The notes under the pieces were generated by a model. That model ran no database searches. It saw nothing but the letters and a program-made list of their open reading frames with translations, and was not told where the DNA came from. Positions 28,644 through 40,635 of a stretch of 64,000 bases of DNA are shown here, piece after piece (within the stretch, counting starts at the first letter, position 1; each line of letters starts with the position of its first letter). The stretch lies in contig OZ037766.1 of NCBI GenBank assembly GCA_964035545.1, forward strand, positions 15,766,722-15,830,721. The letters run 5' to 3'. The translations under genes and the position numbers were made by a program. This DNA is from Bugula neritina (taxonomy: Eukaryota; Bryozoa; Gymnolaemata; Cheilostomatida; Bugulidae).

Positions 28644-31393
28644 TTAGGTTACAGTTTTGAAAAATCTGTCCCCTCGTGTGCAAGCTATGCTTTGCATTAT
28701 AATAGGTAAAGCACAAATAATTACTCCGTATCCCAAGAAAAATGTTGTCATAACTCCAATACCTAACATTTCCACAAAGTGACCAATGATGGGCAGGAAT
28801 GAGATATCAGCTATACCAGAAGCAATTGAAGGTACCATAACTCCAGTAGCGGTAACAGTTATGTAGCGATTAGTCCAAGCAACTCCTGAAGGAAAGGTTG
28901 GACCAATAAAAAGTCCCAAACAGCATACAAAGACCCACAAGATGATGTCATTACCACTAAAGAAAAACAAGACTACAGCACTAACAAAACCTCCAACTCC
29001 TTCAATAAAAATGATATACTTCATATGAATCAAATTACTTCCAACAAAACCCAAAATCCGTCCTATTGTAAGAAATATCCAGTAGTTTGTCAAAAAGTTT
29101 TCAGCTTTACTTGGACTAAAGCAAGCTTGATTTCTTGCGTAAGAGTAAAGATATTTAGAACCAATTCTTTCTCCACTAACTGCTACATAGGCCCAGAGAA
29201 AAAGTAATACATAAAGGAAAAAAGCAAACATTGGATCACCAGGTGCACAAGTATTAAAGTTGAACATGTCTTTAATTGATTTTTCACTATTTCTGTTTGC
29301 ATCGTTATCTGAAACTTTTTCTTGCTTGCTTTTGCGAAAATAAAAAAAAATCCACAAACAACCTACTAAAGTAACAATTCCTGAAATAATGAAAAAGCCA
29401 TATTTGAAATTGGAAGAAGTATTGGTGAGAGTGCTTGCAGGTAGGTTTGTGGTGATATTAGATAACATTGAGTCAGTGCAATTTATGATATCAAATGTAG
29501 AGTTAGTGAAAGGTGGAGGTGCGACTTCACAGACAGAGCCGGTAATTGTCTTCTCATCTTTCGGAAGCTGCTTACTAATGAAAGGTTTCACAATTTGAGG
29601 GACGATAAAGCCACCGACCCCATAACCAACATGAACACTGTGAAGAGGTCCACTGGCTTTTTCTTTCCAAATATCCATGATAATTGTTTGACCAGCTGTA
29701 ACAGAAAGTGATGTTCAATTTGTTATGCATAATATTAGTGTAATAGCAAAATAATTATTTAAAGATAATTAATACTTAAAAACCTTGGATTAATAAGTAG
29801 TTATAAGTACTATAGTTGTACACCCAGCAATGGGAATTAGTAGCTATAACTGTAAAAAATTGATTGCATAGTTTCTAAAAATTGAGAACAGCATGCTGCA
29901 ATTTACCTAATTTAATAAATATAGGTACGGATGCATAATTGTATTTAAGTTGTAAGTTAGGATTACTATATGCATACAGTTTTTTTACAATGTACTGAGT
30001 CAGTGATTTTGCAATTTTTTTACACACCATCATAGCATTTTTCAAGAAATCTACTTTTTACACCCAATGCAAATAACCATTGTAAAAGCGAAACATAAAG
30101 GCCAAAACATATTATAAAAATATTACTTAATGCTAGGCTTCTACCCTCTTCTGCGGCAACCACTTCAAGTTTTAAAAAATATTGGAAAATTTATTGATGG
30201 TACTATAAAATGAAAATATAACCAATTAACTATACATAATTTCATGAAATTTTATTGAATGCTTACCGATATTTAGAAGAATATCTGCCCAACCAAGTAT
30301 AAAATTTATGACGCCAAAGCCAACAACGTAATGGCAGAATGGAATAGCCAAGTTTAGTCCGGCTGAAATCATCACACATACTACTAGGATAAGCTCAACT
30401 TTGTGGTGAAGCCTTTCAACAATGTATCCACCGCCTGGAAATGTAGAGCAATAACCACATACTTTTTAAAAAAATATTTGTGCTAATTTTAATTTATCCT
30501 AATTTCTGAATATATACAGTAGCTATGTACAATTCAGTATACTGCAGGTATATAACCACTGTTTTACAGTATAAAAGTTAATGTCTTGCTATGTGGTGTA
30601 AAATGGCAGCCTAAATTTATAAATTGTAATTTTCTAACATGTCTATATTATTAAAAGGAATTTCTATGGGACATTACATAAAATATTTTTAGTCTTCAAG
30701 TTGTTAATGCAAATTGAGATGTAAAGTTTTACCCAGAATACATCCACATAAGCCACCAACACCTTTCATAGATATAGCTTGAGACAGAGCACCATAGTTT
30801 GAGTTTGTTAGGGACATCAGATCTTGAAAGGTTGCTCCATTTACTTCTGACCACAAACCCTTCGAAACGGTAGGATTATTGAAATTTATTCATAAAACCA
30901 TTATAGTGAGTATAATTATAATGGGTAATTTTACTTACATAACTTTAATTTTCAAAGGATATTCCTGATGCAGTTAAACCATAATTTAATTAGAAATAAA
31001 AATCTTACCATACTAAACCAAGTCAGGATTAAAGAAAGTGTCTTCAATATTTTATGTAGTGTTGAGAGTTGCGTTTCCTCAATTGAGTCATCAGTTGGTT
31101 CATTATCCTCTGACTTTTCTTCAGATTGTAGAATTGGTGCCTATTTAAATTAATATTTATTATGTAACACAAGCAATGAGCGTTGAGTAATTTACAAATC
31201 TGTTGTTGAATTAATTGGCTTGACCTAGAGTACCAGAGAAAACTCTATCACATTTTCAAATGTTTTAAGTTATTGCGGTTTAGTTTTGACAATTTATAAG
31301 TCGCAATACACATTTTCTCTGCACACATGAATTAATCATTACTATACCATACCATACCTTTTCCTCCATCTCTTTTAGTTTGTAGGACTCCAT
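28644..31393 (-). CDS. NaGLT1-like (MFSD4B/SLC60A2 family) MFS transporter, copy B, intact
   Basis: Exons: 31393-31358 (MESYKLKEMEEK), 31140-31009, 30859-30733, 30434-30267, 29695-28644 (stop TAA). All introns are GT-AG and phases fit, giving 504 aa, normal for sodium-dependent glucose transporter 1 relatives. The N-terminus is acidic and cytosolic. TM segments lie near residues 40-58, 112-131, 135-155, 173-193, 254-274, 308-328, 357-374, 380-400, 404-422, 432-456 and 464-490. The family-like stretch GQTIIMDIWKEKASGPLHSVH sits after TM4. The loop at about 194-252 carries three sequons (NCT, NIT, NTS) and is therefore probably extracellular and glycosylated. PTFPSGVAW and GIADISFLPIIGHFVE match conserved C-half motifs. 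It is expected to move glucose or a related sugar or solute across the plasma membrane; the substrate is inference. It is the only undamaged copy in the cluster. Confidence 0.88.
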
Positions 31394-32529
31394 TACTTCT
31401 GTAGATCTTCACCGTCTGTTTTGGGGTAAATTTGATGGAAGTTGGTCTTGAACGTTTTCTAGTTCAAGCAACTATAATGCGCATATGCAAGAATTACCAT
31501 AGTCCAAGTTTTAAGTTTGCAGTGCTGCGAATAGAACATGATATGATTTTTAAGTGTTAAGATTGTTAGATGAGTAAATATTAGATGATAAAATACAAAG
31601 CGGTATAGAAATTTTATCAAAAAAAATCTTTTAAATTTGACTGCATCAATTGGATAATAGAATCATCAACTATGCCACAGCAAATAAGTTTTGTATTTTT
31701 GTCTTAGGCATTGCGAAAACTGTTTTTGGTCATTTTTGCAACTTTGACTAACAATTAGAAACGCTTAGAATTAATATATATAAAAAGATATGTGTTGTTG
31801 ATTAGAACATTAGTAAAATAATAATATAAAATTGTGTTTTTTAGTCAAGATTAAAATATCTACAAGTGAAGATTATTCTACAGTTATATTACAGAGGACC
31901 TATAATTATTTGAGGGGTATATTATATATAAAATAAAAAAAATGAGAGAAGAGGGGAAAAATTATTAAAATCAAGATGACTATAACTTGAACTGCTTGAA
32001 GGTGTTTTAACATATGTGGTATTGCTACCTAAAAGCTGAGAATAAAATATTATTCTCATGCAATGCCAGGTTAGTTGCATTTACCATGCAATTAATGTGG
32101 CTGTATAGGTGAATATGCATCCAAGTTTTCCAGCCAACATACTAGTTGATCACCGAGTACCAACTGTCTGCTTTTAAAAATTGTAGCTACCTTTCTATAA
32201 AAAAGCTATAGTGTTGTACTTTACTATATTATTTTTGTTACCAAACCATTCTACCATGTATTTGGCCACCTTTAATCACTTTTCATCGCCTGTGGTCTTG
32301 CGTGGTCTTGCGTGGGTAGCTAGCTGGTTAAACTCATTACTAATGTATTTATCAGTTATTTATTTTTAAATGATTTATTTGGCAATAAACTGTCATATTA
32401 GCCAGCAAGAGAGATATGCTTATAGATAGTGGTATATTTAGATAGAGCCTTTTTTTGTAATAGTTAACATTATACTGGTGCATTTTTAAACTAGAACTGT
32501 GTACCTATTGATAAGGGATTCCTAGAAAA
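31394..32529. other. Upstream region of copy B
   Basis: AT-rich, conserved with 54676-55805 in unit 2 and partly with 63568-64000 upstream of copy E. It probably includes the copy B promoter; no clear TATA box stands out. No gene recognised. Confidence 0.5.
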
Positions 32530-33463
32530 TTAGAAGCTTCATCCTTCTAGCTTAGGATATCTGTGTTGTGTTTGTTTGACAAGGGTCTGTCTCTGTTGAC
32601 AGTGCATAGCATTTTCAGTGCTGGTGTCTCGCACGTCTAGCCATAAGACTTTTAGCGTTGTTATCTGAGTCAAATGTCTGTCCGGTATGAAGGTTTTTCC
32701 TCCATTTAGCACAATTATAGGAAAGTGTGGTAAAGCTGCTGAGATTTGTATGAAAGTATTTGAGATCTGGCTTTAAAACATTTTTAGACTTTAGATAAGG
32801 TCTTTCTGTTTGACGGGATTCTTTCTGACAATACGTCATGAAGCAAAATGTGTGGAATGCGGCGCTTTGGCATGCAGTTTAAGTGACCAGCCCAACGAAG
32901 GTGGAGAAATTTTAGCTTTGGGGATAGAGAACCTGAACCTGTGAGTTGAAAAACATCTTTTTTTGTCATCTTGCTTTTCCAGCTTTTGCCAAGAATTTAC
33001 CTTAACTTCTGGTGTGAAACACACTGAGTTTTGATTCTTGGTGCCAATAAGTTGCCCAAGTCTCTGATCCATAAAGAAGAATGCTGAGAACCACGCTTCA
33101 TAGACACTAATTTTGGTGCAGATGCTAAGATGTCTGTTCTTCCAGACTAGGTTGTTTAGGCACCAAAAAACACTAGCAGCCTTTCCCAATCTAATTAATA
33201 TTTCTTGGTCAACTGTGGTGTTCTTAGTGAGAGTAGAACCAAGATAAGTAAATTTATCAACATCCTCAAGCTGATTCTGATTGATGGTAAATGTATGGGT
33301 CCTTGGAGATTGTGTGAGGGTTACAGTTTTCTTCACACTTATGGTTAGTCCAAAAAGATTACATGCATCACTAAAGCTGTTTAAACAGTTTTGAAGCTGT
33401 TCAGGGGATGACGCACAAAGTGCAGCATCATCAGCATATAGTAACTCATGAAGAACAAACTTT
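32530..33463 (-). mobile_element. RTE-like LINE, 3' part (end of reverse transcriptase), minus strand
   Basis: Read on the minus strand from 33463: the catalytic-site block ELLYADDAALCAS, then FSDACNLFGLTISVKK, then FTYLGSTLTKN..VDQEI..R.GKA and a C-terminal region rich in His, Cys and Arg (about 32615-33000). This is the usual order of the RT palm end and thumb in RTE-clade non-LTR elements. Small frameshifts and stops break it, so it is not functional. It joins head to head with the 5' part on the plus strand. Confidence 0.8.
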
Positions 33464-35695
33464 TGGACCTACAACCTACAACCAACTTGAGGATACTGTT
33501 GAAAAGGCATCACTTCCTGAGCATACTTTTCTGTTGGGAGACATGAGTGCTAGGGTGGGAACTGGCTACATGTCTTGGCCTGAATACCTTAAAAACGTTG
33601 GCGTTGGCAAAATAAATGAGAATAGAGTCAGTTTACTTCATTTAGTACACACCAGCAACTTATGACCTAACATTAATGTTTGCTCAAAATCAATTGAAAT
33701 TTACTATACATGGTGTTTTTATGTGTTGGTTTTAACTACGCATAACAGAAAAGGCTGGGAGAGGATTCCCCAACATTAAAGCACAGGTCATTGTCATATG
33801 CACTTAATATTCTATATGTGCGGACCGTTACGAAAAACGTAACCAAAACTAGCTGAATAATTAGGGAAAAACATAGGAAATGAAGCAAAATTAAAAAAAC
33901 CTTTGATTATTTAAGTGTATTTATTGGTGTTTTACTACCATGTTCATTACCAGCTAAATTGTAAAAAAATAGCCAAAAACTGAAGATATCCAGTGTGTAC
34001 TAAATTAAGTGAAATGACCCAATAGTCTGCGACTTTCATAATTCTGCAGTAGAAACTATTTATTCATCACAAACAGTTTCTTTCCTGGCAAACAGTGCAG
34101 AAAATTATCTTGGCACCATCTTCGCTCCAAGACTTGGCACCAACTTGACTCTGTGATTACTAGCCAAAACAGCAACTGGAAGTGCTCAATACACGTACCT
34201 ACCACAGTGCCGACTGTGACACTGATCACAGCCTTGTTGTGTCATCGATGGTATTACAAGCTAGGCCGTATAATTGCCAGTGTAGACAATCTATGAAGAT
34301 AGACGTGAGTAAAGCAGAATTACCTGAGCTTCGACAAAAATACTGGGATGCATTAAATACTAAGCTGGTAAGTTTGTGGAATTAGACACCGATGTTGAAA
34401 GTTGCTGGAACTACCTACAAAGTGTCATACACCAGTCCGCAATTGATACTTTTGGACGTCGAAGATGTTTAGATCCTGACTGGTATAGAGAATCACGTGA
34501 CACCATCGAGCCTATCTTTGAAAGGAAGCATGCAGCAATGCTTAAAATGAAATCAAGACTTTCTCGTTTTTCACTGGCTGAATATAGTGCTGCCTGAGCT
34601 TTGGCTCACAAAAACATTTCGTGAAAGTGTGCAGGTATTCTGGGGTTCATTATGTTCTAATATTGAAATAGCTAGAGACTCTGAAAACATGAAAAAAATG
34701 TTTACTGCCATCAAAACAGTCACAGGGCCTTCTACTCAAACCTGCAGCATACTGAAGGACAAAAATGACTCATTCATAGAAAACAATTCCCAAAAGCTTA
34801 ACTGCTGAGTAGAGCATTAAATTGAGCTATATGGGGCCGCAGGCATAGCTGATCATAATTATATTAATAAAATCTCAGACTTACCAGTCCTAGAACATTT
34901 GAATATGCCCTCAGATCTTTCTGAAATTATTACCGTTATTTAGAACCTTCGATCCGGTAAAGCTTCTGGCAGTGATAAAATTCCAGCAAAACTTTTAGAA
35001 GCTGGCTCAGGCCCACTAGCTAAATATCTACATTATCTGATGAATAAATGCTGGCTTTCTCAATCTGTATCACAAAGATTTAAAGATGCAAAAATCACTA
35101 CCCTGTACAGGAACAAAGGCGGAAGAGGTGACTGCAATAACTACCGTGGCATTTAATTATTGAGTGTCACTAGCAAAGTATTTGCAAAAATACTTCTCAA
35201 GCGCTTCCAACAAGTAGCTGATACAATTTACCCCGAGTCACAATGTGGGATCTGGGCACAATGATCAACAACAGACATGATCTTTGCTGTTCGCCAACTG
35301 ATGAAGAAGTCCTGTGAGCAGAGAAGACCACTTTTCTTGGCGTTTGTAGACCTTACAAAGGCATTTGATCTTGTGAATCAAAAAGCTCTGTTTACAGTAC
35401 TGGCCAAGGCTGGTTGTCTACGAACCCTGGTTGCCTTGATTAGGTCATCCCATAATGGCATGTTTGCCAAAGTTCAGTTTGACAGCCATTTGTCTGAGGC
35501 TTTTCCTATCAGAAAGGGTGTTAAGCTGGGATGCATGCTGGCTCCTACACTTTGTAGCATATATTTCTCATATGTTTTTAAAACAGTGCATGCTGACTTG
35601 AATGCAGATGCTGGTGTGTCTCTGCTTTCTCGAGATGATGGCAACTATTTCAACTTGGCACGATTTTGAGCCCGAACCAAGGTCCAAAAGTTTCT
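33464..35695 (+). mobile_element. RTE-like LINE, 5' part (endonuclease and N-terminal RT), inverted
   Basis: Plus-strand fragments in element order: endonuclease pieces (FLLGDMSARVG near 33530, then VGKINENRVSLLHL), then RSKTWHQLDSV near 34120, LNTRTYHSADCDTDHSLV near 34183, and an RT N-half from about 34890 to 35690 (SGKASGSDKIPAKLLEAG, CNNYRGI, FVDLTKAFDLVN, KLGCMLAPTLCSIYFS). Stops and frameshifts are frequent, and about 0.4 kb of unrelated DNA (33690-34085) splits the endonuclease. The RT stops at 35690, exactly where the minus-strand part resumes. Confidence 0.8.
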
Positions 35696-36516
35696 ATATA
35701 TCTATAAAGGATATCTGTAAAGCAAGTAACTGTAGCAAAGCTAAATGTGATAAGGCTGCTATACTAACACATATAGAGAATTGTTTGTTTAATTACTATG
35801 TAAAACTTTAGGTTAGGACATTTGTGGCATGTTAAGTAGAATTTTAACCATTATTATAGAACCTATGTGAGAAAATCTTTTTAAAAAAGCGTCTATAGCC
35901 TATAGCTATAACCTCTAAGTTTATACTTCAAAGCTAAGGAATCAGTTATCAAAGTTTATTTCATACTATACCTGATATTTGAATAGTTTACTGAGTCTGT
36001 CTAGGAAGAAGTTTTTTATGACACTGATAAGTAATTTTTTATATCATATAGTTCCAATAAACTAATGCCTACAGATAGTGTTTTTATATTTTACTAGCCT
36101 ACTGAACTTTCCTCCTACAGCTGCAGCAAACAAAAAATACTAAGTTAGAATAAAGTCTTGATATGGGAATGCTACTTTATATACTTTTAATTATACTATT
36201 CATGTGCAACTTACTGAAAAAATACTTAGTAGAGCAAATAGAATAGAGATGAAGCCTCACAGATAACATGTAAGCGGAGTAATTTATTGTTATGAGTTCT
36301 GCATGACAGGGTATATATAAAGCCCTTGAATCATAAGGTGAACTTCTTAATACATGCATTCCTTTTCTATAAAAGGATAAACTATATTTTGCTCTTGCAG
36401 TAAAAACTTCCCTCTGTGCATGCATTATATCATAAGATCTCTTGCTCATTCCCAAAAAAATACTCTAATTTACACGTGTATTTTCATGTGTATGCTATTA
36501 CTCATTATTGTAAAAT

Positions 36517-36518
<2 letters not shown>
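35696..36518. other. Spacer, unit 1 only
   Basis: AT-rich DNA missing from segmental unit 2. A part around 36290-36370 (TAAAGCCCTTGAATCATAAGGTGAAC) resembles 37590-37625, suggesting an old dispersed repeat. No gene recognised. Confidence 0.4.

Positions 36519-36569
<51 letters not shown>
36519..36569. repeat. (TA)25 microsatellite
   Basis: Alternating TA from 36522 to 36569, directly next to the direct-repeat block that follows. Confidence 0.95.
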
Positions 36570-36571
<2 letters not shown>

Positions 36572-36951
36572 ATCTGTGGACAGCAGCTGTTTCGGGATTT
36601 GTCCCCTCATCAGCACAGAATAGAGTACCATGGCCCACACCTTCGCAATAGTAAAACTTATAGTTTTACTAAAGCATATTTAAAAGGTGTGTAAACTCAA
36701 GCCAGAGTGCTCAAGTGACTCTAGGGGTCACCTAGGAGTCACGAGCATTGCAAAATGCTAGCAGCTTGAGTTTGTGACCATGGTGAGAGTGCTCAATCAT
36801 TTAATGTCATTGCTGAGCATTAAATGAGAGCATAATATCTCAATCTGTGGACAGCAGCTGAGGATTGTCCCCTCATCAGCACAGAACAGAGTACCATGGC
36901 CCACACCTTCGCAAGAGTAAAACTTATAGTTTTACTAAAGCATATTTATAT
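36570..36951. repeat. Direct repeat pair of about 111 bases flanking a palindrome-rich core
   Basis: CAATCTGTGGACAGCAGCTG to CTAAAGCATATTTA occurs at 36570-36682 and again at 36841-36951, with a 9-base difference after CAGCAGCTG. Each copy contains a near-palindrome (AGTAAAACTTATAGTTTTACT). The core between them has facing inverted repeats AAACTCAAGC (36693) and GCTTGAGTTT (about 36763), plus TGACTCTAGGGGTCACCTAGGAGTCA, here described only by its GACTC/GAGTC arms. It looks like a foldback or MITE-like element, class unknown. Confidence 0.65.
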
Positions 36952-36974
36952 ATAGGCCTATATATATATATAAG

Positions 36975-37450
36975 CTTAATAGAAAAGGAGAATAGACCAT
37001 AGCAATCTATTATTATGTATTGAATATAGTATGATTTGCAATACAAATACGTTATTATTGGTGGTAAGGTATGATAGTGCTTGTAGTTCTACTATCAAGT
37101 AGAGATACAGGAATTTTTACATAATTTACATATTTATTAAACTTACCTTCTACAGCAAAAACAGAAAAATGATGTGCAATAACTGAACACTACTATAGAT
37201 GCTTTCAAATACAATATTTTCATTCCCAGCAAGATTGTATTTGCAATTGAACATATAGTATAACTTCCAATACAAATACATTATTACAGGTAGTTATAAG
37301 GTGTAATAATGCTTGTATATAGGTCAACTCACAGGCAAAGTTAAAAGGACTTTTAAGCAATTTATATGCTTACTAACTTACAATCTATATCACCAAAAAA
37401 ATATGATCTGCACCAAGTTCTTGATAATGAAATGCTCCTTTAGATCATTT
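36975..37450. repeat. Degenerate tandem duplication of about 250-bp units
   Basis: Two diverged units share ordered blocks: TAGTATGATTTGCAATACAAATAC / TAGTATAACTTCCAATACAAATAC, given here only by their common AATACAAATAC; then GGTAGTTATAAGGTGTAATA-like and TGCTTGTA blocks, then CTTAC..TCTA.AGC/TC and AAAA.TGATxTGCA. Unit starts are near 37020 and 37255. The block is present again in unit 2 (about 56670-57180). Confidence 0.5.
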
Positions 37451-38524
37451 CAATTACAATCCTTCCACGCCTGAAAATTACTTTAACTAGGACTAACCTA
37501 TAAGCAGCTTAACTAACTGAATAAAAATAAAGCTTGATATAAACTGTAGGCCTACACAGAATGATTGATTGAGTTTTGGAGGACAGGGATTTAATAAAGC
37601 CAGTGAAGCATAAGATGAACCGTACATGAAAAGGTACAAACGTGCCTTCGGCCTTCCTCTAAAACATGAGAAGGTGATCTGTATGTACCATCTGCAGAAA
37701 TGACTTCTGTTGCATTCTATCATCAAGATATTTCAGCCGTGTTCCTTATTCTTTTAACTTGTATTATTTTTATACAACAATATTGCTAAGGTGTTTGCTT
37801 CCTTTGCCACTGATATCTTAACCCACTGGGTGTGAAGACAACTCCCATACATTGTATAACTATAGTTCTATTTCAGATAGGCATTTTAGTATATAGAAAT
37901 AGAAGATGCCTACAGCATAGAATACATCAGCAAAGAATGATAACTCTCACAGTTCAATTACACTTTTATAAGATTTTATAGGTTCTTTGTAATTGGACAA
38001 AAGTGACAACATGCATGGTATAAATATAGTACATGTATAGAAAATACTCACTGTATGCAAGTGAAAACAGTTGTGTACTAATTTCGCAGCCCTTAAAATT
38101 GCATGATAAACTTTTTTCTAACTATCAAGGCAATGATCAACAATTAAAGACAATGAAGGCAGTCATAAACAGCTACCTAACGATAAAGACAATTATAAAG
38201 ATTTACATCAGTTCGACAAACTTAGAAAATATTTATATAAGAACAAGAAGCTAGAACTCTGAAATGTCTTGTGTAGGCTACAGAGCTCACAGTTACAAGA
38301 TTACTGTTCTTATGGTTGGCTATTGACCTGTAATATATTTTTGTTTAAACATGATTTTATTGGCTAGAAACAGCCCTTTTCAGGCTTTGGTCGCCAATTA
38401 TTTTAAAAACAAGGTTGCTTTCTCTTTCAGAACTTTAAACAAACAAAAGTAAATAGCTGTAATTTCAGTTGTCACTTTTTGTGATTTAATAGCTTCAACA
38501 ATTGTAATGTTTACAAGTGGTGCT

Positions 38525-39110
38525 TGACCTGCCACCCAGTCTTTGCGGAGGACCTGGTCTAAAGCCTCCAACGTGAGCCGCTCCTCGGCTCATCTGGCAT
38601 CTCTCTTTGCCTCATTTGGTGCACCAGCCACTTCTTTTGGCTCAACCCTGCTCTTCCTTTAGGAGAGCATCAGCTTTTCTTTAGACCCCACCACTGCCAC
38701 CAATGTAGTAATTTTGTGCCTTAGTGATACACTAAAATTACGTGGGTTGAATTAGGCTGATGCACACATGAACATGTACTTTTTGTTTAGGTGATAATAA
38801 AAAAAGATTTTAGGGTAATTTACTGTATTAGCTTGCCTGCTTATTTTGGTTGCCTAGGCATGACTACGTACAAAAGAAGAACAATTACAGGGTGAGACAA
38901 CTTATATATCTACTAGCCACTGCAAGTGTGAGAGTCGTTTTATGATCTGATGCGCTATAGTTTCACTCCTGGCTCAACTCACTCTCTTGAAGCATTCTGA
39001 CCCTTATATGTGGACAGAATGCCTCGTTCTGAGGTGAGCCCCAAATTGGGCATCTGAGTCGAGTGTCTTAAGACAGTTTTGGTGTCCGACTCGGACGCCC
39101 GAACACAAAT
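38525..39110 (-). mobile_element. Putative LTR and leader of a Gypsy-type element (solo/partial)
   Basis: On the minus strand a candidate LTR ends TTACTACA (plus 38704-38711) and is followed at once by TTGGTGGCAGTGGTGGGG. This has the look of a primer-binding site and leader of Gypsy-class elements, continuing into a GC-richer leader to about 38525. A TATA-like ATATAAGGG lies near 39003-39011 on the minus strand. The 5' limit of the LTR is uncertain. A paralogous copy lies at 58225-58815 in unit 2. Confidence 0.42.
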
Positions 39111-39424
39111 TGGGCATCCACATCGGGTTAAATTTTTGTATCATGATGCATATCACAAGAGCCAACACTGCTTTGTGCTTGCTCAGTAATTTGATGTTTA
39201 TTTTTTTAAGTTTGGCTTGTTGAATAATTTTTCTCCCCATTCGAAATACACTAAAAACTACAAGCCTGCTATATGCTGTTTTTTCCATAACACAGACTAT
39301 AAAATGCATAGAATTAGATGTTCTTTCCAGGTTAACTATTTCAAAGTAAGTTACAACCTAATGGATGATGTGATGGGTTATAATTAGAAAGTTTATTGTC
39401 ATGTGTTAGCAGGTTGAGCAGAGG

Positions 39425-40635
39425 ATGCTATAAGCATATTAGTGATTAACTTGACCTTCTCTTAGTAGTGTTTTTAGGAAACACTAACTTTAAATCTTTT
39501 TAAGTTTGCCCAAATTTCCAACCTCCAAGTAAAACTACAAACATTTTTAACTATATAAAGAGACCGCAGTACAGTAGATTTAATAGAGAACATTATTTTT
39601 ATTCTATAAGTTTATTTGGTTACATAATGGAATATATCATTAAACAGAACAACTACTGGTGCTAACAAGAATATATAGCAAATGCAACAAACACAATTTG
39701 CAGAAATAGTCGCCTTGAGTTTAGCAAAACAATATTGCAATAAAAATAAATTTAAAGAAAAACAATCAAGTAGCATATTAAATTAATGTGAAATGGCAAG
39801 TCGTCTTTCTTATTGCAATTTCATTTTTAAGTACTTCAATATAGTGTGTCAAAGTTTTGCCACAGTTTGTTCTTGCAGACTTTTTTAATAGAATTTCAAA
39901 AAAAGTTGTACTACTTGAGCATAAAAAACATAAGTGTCGGTTATAAAAAGTTTTAAATAAATTGAATAAAAGAAAATTCTAAAAAAGATAAAAAGCAACA
40001 AAAATTTATTTTTTCAGAGTGTAACAAATCTAAATAGTAGCCAAGCCATAACAGCAATATTCGACACAGGTGGTACCTATTTCATTGTACGTTTTTAAAG
40101 CTAAATCAAAGGTGGAAGTTAGAATAAAAAATATTCATAATATCGTCATTTCTGATGCAAACATTCAGAAAACCAAGTTTTTCGCTATGGGCTGTATGTC
40201 TAGAAAACAGGATTTCAAACACTGTAAATATAATTGGCTGAATGTCGAAATAAATGTACTTAGAAATAAAAAAGTTTTAGAGTTTACATAGAAGAGAGAG
40301 TCGGTCTAGTTGCGCCGCATGCTTTAAACTTTTTTTTAAATCATTGCAACATTTTAAATCCTTTACATGCAAAAGGGTTTTATGACAAAGCTTGTGTTCT
40401 AGAGAAAAAATGTAGCACAGAAAGCTATATTCTCTCAAGAATTTCAACGCTTTATCTCAAAACAAAATCTATGGAAAAGTTAAAAAACTAAGGTTATTGA
40501 ATTTGTTTCTATTATTCCACCTATAATCATTTATAGTGAGTGGCAGTTAATTTTACAACTGATCCATTTGATATATATGCAATGAGCATAATTATGCATT
40601 CACATATTTCAGAACCAAGTCCAATAATTGAAGAT
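39425..40635. other. Spacer between segmental unit 1 and the amidase relic
   Basis: AT-rich. No gene, motif or clear repeat recognised. Confidence 0.45.

Noticed and set aside
29025-29598. Plus-strand frames opposite transporter copy B
   Set aside because: Shadows of the conserved minus-strand exon 5; they recur opposite copies A and D for the same reason.
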